A stretch of 64,000 nucleotides of DNA from Actinacidiphila paucisporea (lineage in GTDB: Bacteria > Actinomycetota > Actinomycetes > Streptomycetales > Streptomycetaceae). The DNA is taken from contig NZ_FRBI01000017.1 of the NCBI RefSeq assembly GCF_900142575.1, positions 90,047 through 154,046 of the forward strand. The letters are read 5' to 3'. Shown one piece after another: positions 53,831 through 60,742 of this stretch (the stretch's first letter is position 1; each line of letters begins with the position of its first letter). A model generated the notes under the pieces. The model was not told the DNA's origin and made no database searches. It saw only the letters and a list, made by a program, of their open reading frames with translations. Position numbers and translations under genes: made by a program.

Positions 53831-53999
53831 CCGACCAGGCCGAGCCGGCCGGGCCGACCGACCCGGCTTCCCGGCCTCCGGGCGAAATGGTGGGGTCTGG
53901 GAGGCGGAAGGGTTCAGAGTGGTCACAGGTGGCCATCAGGCCACTCACATGTACGGCTGCCACTCTCTATGCAGATACCCGCGTAGGAGGAATGCAGCA

Positions 54000-54815
54000 A
54001 TGAGCGATTTCGACTCGAAAAACACCCAGGAGACGGGATTTCCGTCAGGGGGGTCGGTTGCCGGCAATTCCGGCGCCCGGCGATCGCGCGCGAACAGGAA
54101 GAGGGCGGGGATCGCCGCCGCACTGGTGTGCGCGGTGGCCGCGGTCTGCACCGGTTGTTCCACGTCCGGCTCCACGGCGGCCGCCGCGTCCTCCTCCTCT
54201 CCTTCCTCGTCGACGTCGTCGACAGCTGGACACGGCATTCCCGGTGGCAAGGCCGGAGCCGGGGGTTCCAACGCCCGGTCCGGACCGGCCGCAGGAGGCT
54301 CGTCCGGCACGGTCGACAGCACCTCCGCGTCGGGCTTCACCCTGACGACGCCGGCGGGGCAGAAGGTGACCGTCAAGGAGGCGTCCTCCACGACGTACGA
54401 GAAGGGAACGAGCCAGGCCTCGGCGAGCGCCGTGACCACGGGCGAGAGCGTCCTCGTCCTCGGCACGACCACGAGCACCACCATCACGGCCACGCAGGTC
54501 ACCGTAGAAGCGGCCGGCAGCGAAGGATCCGCGGCGTCCACGGCGGCAGGGGTGGTCCCCTTCACGCAAGGAGCGCCGAGCGCGGCGAAGAAGGTCGGCC
54601 AGATCCCGGCGAACTACACTGAGGGGTCGGGCACGATCGTCAGCGGAACTCCGGCGAACAATGCGACGGAAGCCGCACTGGCCGCATATCCGGGTGGCGT
54701 CGTCGACCGGGTGGTGAAGCTGAGCAACGGGGAATACGAGGCCCATTACATCGGCGTCAACTGGCCGCACCACATCTTCATCGACCAGGCGTACAAGGTC
54801 GTCGGCGCTTTCTAG
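54000..54815 (+). CDS. DUF5666-like lipoprotein
   Basis: 271 aa. Basic N-terminus (ARRSRANRKRAG), hydrophobic segment and lipobox AVCTGC at about residues 52-57, then a Ser/Ala-rich linker. A beta domain follows (GTVDSTSASGFTLTTPAGQK, VTVKEASSTTYEKG, ESVLVLGTTT), resembling DUF5666 repeats. The C-terminus (PGGVVDRVVKLSNGEYEAHY, HIFIDQAYKVVGAF) resembles a peptidase propeptide-type fold. The unusually long 27-residue stretch before the basic run is hydrophilic. GGAGGAA precedes the ATG at 54000. Confidence 0.75.
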   Translation: MSDFDSKNTQETGFPSGGSVAGNSGARRSRANRKRAGIAAALVCAVAAVCTGCSTSGSTAAAASSSSPSSSTSSTAGHGIPGGKAGAGGSNARSGPAAGGSSGTVDSTSASGFTLTTPAGQKVTVKEASSTTYEKGTSQASASAVTTGESVLVLGTTTSTTITATQVTVEAAGSEGSAASTAAGVVPFTQGAPSAAKKVGQIPANYTEGSGTIVSGTPANNATEAALAAYPGGVVDRVVKLSNGEYEAHYIGVNWPHHIFIDQAYKVVGAF

Positions 54816-54869
54816 CCGCGTCGGCCGCCGCCGTGGAGCGCCGGCGACCGGGTCGCTGACGAGGGCGCG

Positions 54870-55136
54870 CACGAAATCCCTCGCGTGCGGCAGCGGAGCA
54901 CGCAGCCGGCGTCACGGCGGTGGGAGCTGTCGGCGACGCGGTCTCCGGCGCGTCCGTAATCCTCACCGTGCTCCGTGACGGCGACGCGGTGGCGTCGGTC
55001 ATGTCGGATGCCGTCACCCTCAAGGACCTCGACCTGGCCTCGACGGCATCCACGCCCAGCCCCCTGCTCCGAGCCGTCCGCGACCGCCTGGCCGCGACCG
55101 TCGCGGCCGGCCACGCCCAGGACGACCTCGCGGCGG
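54870..55136 (+). pseudogene. Internally deleted NAD(P)-dependent dehydrogenase
   Basis: The frame reads EHAAGVTAVGAVGDAVSGAS, VILTVLRDGDAVASVM, like the Rossmann part of 6-phosphogluconate/3-hydroxyisobutyrate dehydrogenases. It then jumps to SDAVTLKDLDLA...PLLRAV, RDRLAATVAAGHAQDDLAAV, the end of the same family. About 150-200 middle residues and the start are gone. Confidence 0.5.
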
Positions 55137-55159
55137 TCGACCACCAGCGGAAGCCGCCA

Positions 55160-55400
55160 CCGGCGGCCGAGCCGGGGCCGGGCGAGTGAGAAGTTGCGGC
55201 GGTCGAGGGCGAGGACCGCGTCGGTGTCGTAGTCCGCGGCCAGCGTGACGTTCACGGCGTCGGCAAGATCGAGGTCCAGTGCGCGGTACCTGGCTCACAC
55301 CGACTGTGCGGTCACAAGGTGGGTCTCGACCTCGACCTCGATCTCGGCGAGGAGCAGGGGCGACATCACGGGAAGGCCGGCGGCCAGGAGTGCGTACGCA
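55160..55400 (-). pseudogene. PIN-domain protein fragment with stop codon
   Basis: Reads SPLLLAEIEVEVETHLVTA-QSV-stop, then ARYRALDLDLADAVNVTLAA and DYDTDAVLALDRRNF, the C-terminal acidic motif of PIN proteins. An in-frame TGA and lost flanks make it non-functional. No antitoxin is beside it. Confidence 0.55.
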
Positions 55401-55405
55401 ACCCG

Positions 55406-55801
55406 TCATCCTGGCTGGTCCTCGTTCACGCGGGCCTCTTCCTCCGGTGGTCGCCCGCCCTGGTCGGCGAGCTTGAGCCAGACCACGCCGACGATGACCA
55501 CGCCGAGCCACAGCGCTTGGGTGAGGCCGAGGGCCTCGTCGAAGAAGACGGGCCCCAGTAGCGCTGCACCGACTGATCCGATGCCGGCCCAGACGGCGTA
55601 GCCCACGCTGAGGTCGATCGCGCGCAGCGCGACGCTCAGAGCCCAGAGGGTCAGGAGAAAGAACACGACGGCGGTCAGCGACCAGGTCATGCGGGTGAAG
55701 CCGTGGCTTCCGCCGACCGAAAGCGCGTATCCGACCTCGAACCCTCCGGCGAGGAGGAGTACGAGCCAGGGATTGGCTGGTGAGCGGACGGTGCCGGACA
55801 C
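55406..55801 (-). CDS. SMR-family efflux subunit A
   Basis: 131 aa, four membrane segments: NPWLVLLLAGGFEVGYALSV (with the conserved membrane Glu), WSLTAVVFFLLTLWALSVAL, VGYAVWAGIGSVGAALLGPV and QALWLGVVIVGVVWLKL. Small multidrug resistance proteins pair as heterodimers and expel cations by proton exchange. AAAGGA precedes the GTG at 55801. It follows the second subunit by 50 bp; the C-terminal tail is acidic. Confidence 0.88.
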   Translation of the reverse strand: MSGTVRSPANPWLVLLLAGGFEVGYALSVGGSHGFTRMTWSLTAVVFFLLTLWALSVALRAIDLSVGYAVWAGIGSVGAALLGPVFFDEALGLTQALWLGVVIVGVVWLKLADQGGRPPEEEARVNEDQPG

Positions 55802-55851
55802 TTGCGGAATCCTTTCGTGGGCGTGGGCGTGGGCGGCGAGGTCGGTGATGG

Positions 55852-56172
55852 CTAAGCGGCGCCACTCAGTTGGAGGCCGACGACACCGGTGACGATGACG
55901 ACAACGCCGAGGGTCTTGCGCCAGTCCAGGCGCTGCTTGAAGAGGATCGGGCCGAGAAGAGTGATGCCTGCGCCGGCGGCGGATGTCCAGATGGCGTAGC
56001 CGACTCCGACGTCGAAGGTGAGCAGCGCCTTGCTCAGGAAGAACGTACCGAGGGCGCCGCTGGCCAAGGTCACACCCGTCCACGGGCGGTTCCTGAATCC
56101 CTCGGCCCTGCCGGCTGCGATGGCGACGATGATCTCGAAAATGTCGGCGACGGCCAGGTAGCCCCATTGCAT
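55852..56172 (-). CDS. SMR-family efflux subunit B
   Basis: 106 aa starting MQWGYLAVADIFEIIVAIAA, with the conserved Glu in helix 1. Further segments are VTLASGALGTFFLSKALLTF, VGYAIWTSAAGAGITLLGPI and TLGVVVIVTGVVGLQLSGAA. An ATG at 56220 would add 16 residues, but GGAGCG sits before 56172 and the length then matches the family. It pairs with the gene at 55,406. Likely regulated by the upstream MarR protein. Confidence 0.9.
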   Translation of the reverse strand: MQWGYLAVADIFEIIVAIAAGRAEGFRNRPWTGVTLASGALGTFFLSKALLTFDVGVGYAIWTSAAGAGITLLGPILFKQRLDWRKTLGVVVIVTGVVGLQLSGAA

Positions 56173-56271
56173 GAGCGCTCCATTTGCTTGTACCAGCATG
56201 TACTTCGCAACAGCATTCACCGCTGCCAGGGTGTGAGTGAAGACCTATCAGCTAATCCTGAGTGGTGCAGT

Positions 56272-56294
56272 TGATTGTACATGCATGTTCATGC
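56272..56294. promoter_or_regulatory. Putative MarR operator at SMR promoter
   Basis: TTGATTGTACATGCATGTTCATGCC: palindromic GTACATGCATGT core overlapping a CATGAACATG (reverse strand) motif. A related CATGAGCATG motif lies before marR at 56,848. Both sites are AT-rich islands in GC-rich DNA. Confidence 0.5.
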
Positions 56295-56358
56295 CCGCAG
56301 TGGCGCCGGATGGGGTCAGCCCCGACGATCCCGAGTGCGGGGCTCGGCATGCGTACCG

Positions 56359-56805
56359 TCAGGCGCCGCTGCGCAGCGCGTGGACCGTGCGGGCGAGCGC
56401 GGAATCCCCTCCCGCGGTGTTCAGCGCGGAACTGAGTACCTCGCCGTACGTACCGCGGGCGGCCGCGTACCGCCGGCGGCCCTCGTCGGTGATGACCGCG
56501 TAGACGCCGCGCTTGTCGTCGGGGCACAGGTCCCGGACGACGAAGCCGGCGGTGTCGAGCCGCCCGACCAGGCGGGTCACCGAACTCTGGCCCAGGCCGA
56601 CTCTGTCGGCGAGTTCCTGCATCCGCAGTTCGCCGTCAGCCGCTCGGGCGAGGTGTTCGAGGGCTCGGTACTCCGACAGGCCCACGCCGTGCTTGCGCTG
56701 CAATGCCTGCGCGAGCTGGCGCTCGACGTAGGTGTGCAGAGCGAGGACCTGACTCCAGGCGGCCTGGTCGGAGGCAGCGGAGGCCGCCTGGTGAATGCCG
56801 GTCAT
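56359..56805 (-). CDS. MarR-family transcriptional regulator
   Basis: 148 aa. LALHTYVERQLAQALQRKHG, LSEYRALEHLARAADGELRM, QELADRVGLGQSSVTRLVGR (recognition helix) and the wing DLCPDDKRGVYAVITDEG define a MarR winged helix. GGAGGT precedes the ATG at 56805. It lies just upstream of the SMR pair on the same strand and is the likely ligand-responsive repressor of these pumps and itself. Confidence 0.9.
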   Translation of the reverse strand: MTGIHQAASAASDQAAWSQVLALHTYVERQLAQALQRKHGVGLSEYRALEHLARAADGELRMQELADRVGLGQSSVTRLVGRLDTAGFVVRDLCPDDKRGVYAVITDEGRRRYAAARGTYGEVLSSALNTAGGDSALARTVHALRSGA

Positions 56806-56840
56806 CCTGGAACACCTCCGTAGGTAACGCCCGAAAGAAA

Positions 56841-56862
56841 CAATATACATGCTCATGCAAAG
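56841..56862. promoter_or_regulatory. Putative MarR operator upstream of marR
   Basis: CAATATACATGCTCATGCAAAG, 36 bp before the marR start. Read on the other strand it contains CTTTGCATGAGCATG, identical over 15 bp to the argG upstream region, and CATGAGCATG related to the SMR site. Confidence 0.5.
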
Positions 56863-57080
56863 ACTTCGTTTGGTTCACCCGAGCCGCGACGCCCGCGCGC
56901 TCCGGGAGTGCCCGCATCGCCAGGGCCCGGCGCCGCGACGTCATCCGGCCGATGGTCCTTCTCGTCGACCGCACCGGCACGGGCGCACGCACCGCCTGGG
57001 ACGCCGAGGAGATGACGGACGAGCGGCGTAACGCAGTGCCGCGGCTCCTGTTCTCGGGCGCCGTCCTCTGGACGGTCAGA
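56863..57080. other. No gene seen
   Basis: Short non-coding or decayed stretch between marR and the next fragment. A plus-strand frame holds a plausible short run (AWDAEEMTDERRNAVPRLLF) but no start or family; it may be another remnant. Confidence 0.35.
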
Positions 57081-57530
57081 AGATGGTGGGGAACCGTTGC
57101 TGCGCGAGGTTTTCCAGGAGCGTGCGCACCCAGGGGCTGCGCGCGGCTGGCAGCCGGACCAAGGCGTGCCGGAACGGCCCAGGACCCACCCGTCTGAGGC
57201 CGACGGAAAGGCTGCGCACGGCGCCGGGAGCAAGCCACACCGCCTGCCAGAGCGAGCAGTCGTCGATCCTGGTCGCCATGGCCGAGCCGCAGGCCAGACA
57301 GGCCACGTTGGGGCCGTCGGCTCCGTCGAGACCGCAACAGGCACCGCCGCGCTTCTCGGGTATGAGCCTCGTACCGCGGATATCTCCGGGCGCGATCACG
57401 ACGGCCCCGGGTGCACCGTCGGACAACGCAGAGACCGGCGCGTAGATGCCGCGGGCCTCAGCTTCGGCCGCGTCGATCCCGTCCCACTTTCGCCACGTCG
57501 GGCCCCAACTTTCCGGGTCCACCGCGAACG
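57076..57530 (-). pseudogene. Hypothetical protein, probable 3' fragment
   Basis: About 150 codons of normal composition ending NLAQQRFPTIF. It has a cysteine-rich patch (RGGACCGLDGADGPNVACLACG) that may bind zinc and ALWQAVWL-like helices. In-frame sequence upstream is antisense to the DUF2199 gene, so the start is missing unless a GTG near 57,524 is used. Family not recognised. Confidence 0.45.
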
Positions 57531-58040
57531 CTACGCCGGATGCAGCAAGGCCGCAGCGATCTCCCGCACCCGGTCGTGCGTGATCCCGGTGCGCTGCTCG
57601 ACGGCGAGGGGGTGGTCGGTGGGCTCCAGTTCGATGAAGGGGCGGCTGCCGACCGGTCGCGTATGGGCGTTGGTCTTCAAGTCGGTCGTGCTCTCTGAGT
57701 AGAGCGCGAGTTCGGTGCTGAGCCAGCCGAAGTAGGGCTTCTCGGCCTCGCGGCCCACGGTGTTCCACACCTCAAGGGAGCGGGCGAAATCGTCCTTGCT
57801 CAGGGAGACCCAGACGCCCCACGAGAAGACGTCCTCGCTGCCGATCACGGGTATCTCGATCAGGCCCCTGAGGAAGAAGTGCTGGCCCCTGATCACGCAC
57901 TGGTCGGACGACAGCATGCTGTCCGGATCAGTCTCGAAGCGGGGCTCCCAGACGTCGGGAGCCATGGTCGAGTAGCTCATGGGGAGTTCTGCGTGGTGGC
58001 CGCCGCAGTGTGAGCAGGTGAAGCCGAGATCGTCAGGCAT
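57531..58040 (-). CDS. DUF2199 family protein
   Basis: 169 aa. N-terminal zinc-knuckle FTCSHCGGHHAELPMSY, then QCVIRGQHFFLRGLIEIPVI, WGVWVSLSKDDFARSLEVWN and WLSTELALYSESTTDLKT, all hallmarks of DUF2199. Small soluble proteins of unknown function. Start ATG 58040. Confidence 0.85.
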   Translation of the reverse strand: MPDDLGFTCSHCGGHHAELPMSYSTMAPDVWEPRFETDPDSMLSSDQCVIRGQHFFLRGLIEIPVIGSEDVFSWGVWVSLSKDDFARSLEVWNTVGREAEKPYFGWLSTELALYSESTTDLKTNAHTRPVGSRPFIELEPTDHPLAVEQRTGITHDRVREIAAALLHPA

Positions 58041-58339
58041 GGCGGGAGCCTAGCGACTGCCCAGCTCCGGCGGCCGCCCGTATGGCGCTGGCACCGCCCT
58101 GGCGCAGTTGCCGGTGGCCACTGCGAGGATTCCCGGAACGGTCGTCATTGCGGATGGGCGGAAATGGCGCCAGGACGTCACCCGCCTCCGTGATGTCCTC
58201 GACCTTCCGGTTCCGCCGCAGGAAGAAGCCCTCTTCGGCATCTCACCGGCGACCCGCCGTCACAGGCCGGGGGAGGATCGGGGCGCGCCATCGGTCGGCG
58301 GTCTTGCCCCGTCACAGGAGGACGGCAAAGATCCTGCAG

Positions 58340-58562
58340 TGACCAGGGGTCTACGACGACGAGCGGCTTGCCGCCGTGTACCAAGCCGGCAACGAGATGC
58401 CCACCGACTCTCGCGCGCCTGGACCCGGTTGATCGGCTCCTTCGCCCCCTCGCAGGCGCCCGCCGTCATCGAGATCGGCGCCGGCACCGGCATGTTCTGC
58501 ACAGCCATGGCCCGCTGGCTGAGTCCGACCACCGTCATCGGGATCGACCCGTCCCCCGGCCA
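58340..58562 (+). pseudogene. SAM-dependent methyltransferase N-terminal remnant
   Basis: GVYDDERLAAVYQAGNEMPT in one frame then, after a frameshift near 58,420, WTRLIGSFAPSQAPAVIEIG, AGTGMFCTAMARWLSPTTVI in another; the latter is the SAM-binding motif I. At 58,562 sequence changes to antisense of the ADP-ribosylglycohydrolase remnant. Non-functional. Confidence 0.6.
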
Positions 58563-59352
58563 GTGCGCCGGTGACCGCCGCGACGGTGTCCGTGTCACCG
58601 CCCAGGTCCACAGCCGCCCGTAGTGCAGCCTCGTACCAATCGGTGGTGCGGACCGCCCAGACGGCAGAGCCGAGGCAGGGCCAGACGGCACCGTTGAACT
58701 CCGTGGCCTGCTCGGGCGTCCAGTGGGCGGCAAGCACCGTCTCATAGCGGCCACGGTTTCCGGGGTCCACCGCGGCCAGCGTGTCGGGGACGGCCGTGAC
58801 CGGGTCGCCGCCGTCCAACGCGACCCGCAGCAAATCGTGGAAGACGGCCGTACCCTCCCATGCGGCCGGATCCCGTGCGTGAGGGAGGAGAGCCTGCGCC
58901 CGGCATCCATCGTGGCCTCACGGCCGTACCCGGCGAAGTACACACCCGAGGTTGCCGCGCGTATCAACGCACCGTTCCCGCGGCCCGTCGGTTGGTGCGG
59001 AAGTGCGCGTCGGCCGCCTGATCCCAAGGCAATCCATTGGCGAGGACGTCCTCGGTCTGCAAGCCGATGTCCTTCGGTTCCGCCGCCGCCCACCGCTGAA
59101 AGCGGCGGAAGACGTCCTGCAGGTCCAACCCGCTCCGCTGGAGCAGCGATTCAGCGACATGCACTGCCATCTGCGTATCGTCGGTGGCCTCGCCCGGCTC
59201 CCAACCGCCGCCCCCGCACATCTCCCCCCGGCCCCAACCCCGGGGAACCGGCTCGAGAACACCCCCGCCAACCCGAACTCGAACGGCGCCCCCAGAGCGT
59301 CACCCATTGCCGAACCGACCACAGCGCCAACCGCCCGCTCGACACGATCCAT
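58563..59352 (-). pseudogene. ADP-ribosylglycohydrolase (DraG-type), multiply frameshifted
   Basis: Starts VERAVGAVVGSAMGDALGAP, changes frame to GEATDDTQMAVHVAESLLQR (the metal-binding TDDT motif), then again to GALIRAATSGVYFAGYGREA, then FHDLLRVALDGGDPVTAVPD and VDLGGDTDTVAAVTGALAGG (second metal motif). At least three frameshifts; cut at 58,562. DraG-type enzymes remove ADP-ribose from proteins or RNA. Confidence 0.75.
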
Positions 59353-59367
59353 CCCGGCAGCGTATCG

Positions 59368-60384
59368 ATGCGGCCCCCTTCAGCCAGCGGGTCCGACCTG
59401 GACCTGCCCACCGGACTCCTGCCACACGGGAAGATCACCCAGACGCCGGAGACGGGTGCCGGCGCCGGACGACCGACCCTCGTGGACCCGCACGTCTGGG
59501 GCATCTTCGACGACGGGCACGGCCGCGCGCAGATCGACTTCTCCGTCGTGCGGGCGAACGTCCCGCCGACCGACTCTGCCGCTTCCTGCGGCCCCACCTC
59601 GGCGACCTACCACTGCACGCGGACCCTTCGGCCGGACGGCTCCTCGCTGTCCTTGACCACCGAGACGGGGAAGCCGGGCACGCCGGGCGGATCAAGGCTC
59701 ACGATGCGGGCAGCAGACCTCATCACGCTGAGCGGATACGAGGTCAGGCTCTTCGTGTCCAACTCCGCCACGGCCCTCATGCCGCCACCGGCCGCCGGCG
59801 ACTCCAGAGCGCCGGTTTCGAACGCCCCATCGTCCCCGCCCCCTGCCACGACCCGGCCTGAGCCGCCGCTGGACGACGCGCAGCTGACCGCCGTCGTCAC
59901 CGATCCCGGCTGGACCCGTCTGTTCGCCGCCAAGCGATCCGCGCGTCCGGACCACCAGCTGGCACCTGCGCAGGTGGCCGCCATCGCCAAACCCCTGCTC
60001 CCGGCGCACGCCACGCCCGCCGATGCGGCGAACCAAGAAGGCCTCACGGCCTTTCAGCTCGACAGCCACGAGCACATCCTCGGCATCACGGCGCTGCGCT
60101 GGCCCGGTGACGAAGCCCGCCGCGAGGTCATCTCCTCGTTGTACCCCGACGCACGGCAACTGCCGGACGGTACCCTGGTCCACACCGAACAGCAGAAGCA
60201 GAGGACGCCGGTCCGCGTGCTGCATCCGGACGGCATGTCGGTCGAGGTAATCCAGATGAGCCTGGACGGCAACGGGACCTGGCCAGGGCCCTTGACCACA
60301 GCCCAGCTCCAGGCGATCGCCGCCAGCACAGCGTGGGACCGTCCCGCACCGAACGCTCCGGCCGCGCCCTCCGCGGGGCGATGA
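59368..60384 (+). CDS. Hypothetical protein, possibly N-terminally truncated
   Basis: 338 aa from ATG 59368. LVDPHVWGIFDDGHGRAQID, VVRANVPPTDSAASCGPTSA and the central Pro/Ser-rich linker resemble exported streptomycete proteins of unknown function. The second half (LTAVVTDPGWTRLFAAKRSA) repeats the first-half theme. There is no signal peptide or ribosome-binding site, and it begins right at the edge of a pseudogene, so the 5' part with the signal may be lost. Confidence 0.5.
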   Translation: MRPPSASGSDLDLPTGLLPHGKITQTPETGAGAGRPTLVDPHVWGIFDDGHGRAQIDFSVVRANVPPTDSAASCGPTSATYHCTRTLRPDGSSLSLTTETGKPGTPGGSRLTMRAADLITLSGYEVRLFVSNSATALMPPPAAGDSRAPVSNAPSSPPPATTRPEPPLDDAQLTAVVTDPGWTRLFAAKRSARPDHQLAPAQVAAIAKPLLPAHATPADAANQEGLTAFQLDSHEHILGITALRWPGDEARREVISSLYPDARQLPDGTLVHTEQQKQRTPVRVLHPDGMSVEVIQMSLDGNGTWPGPLTTAQLQAIAASTAWDRPAPNAPAAPSAGR

Positions 60385-60742
60385 CAGCCATCCGGTGTCC
60401 GGACGGCACGGGCCCTCGGCGATGAACCGTTCCGGGCCTGATGGAGGCTCTGAGGTTCCCTGACTCCACGGCAGTCGGAGCACACCGATCTTTCCACCGA
60501 ACCCGGAACGGTGCACGACCGCCCGCTCGGCAGGCCGTGGTACACGCCGACCACAGCCAGCGGGTTCGCGCGGACCTGGCCGTGGCCAACCGGCGGTCTC
60601 AAGTGAGGTCTTCAGCCGCCATGCCTGACCCCGATCAGAGCCGTGCCAGTGACACCCCTATGCTGAGCGCGCTTCGAACAGTAACGCCGAACGTCTGTCG
60701 GCCGGTTCGGATGCGGCTTCTTGACGAGATGGGACACCGTCC
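60385..60742. other. Intergenic region before secreted repeat protein
   Basis: About 360 bp with no supported gene; it should contain the promoter of the secreted protein. A short hairpin-rich GC patch is seen but nothing decisive. Confidence 0.4.
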
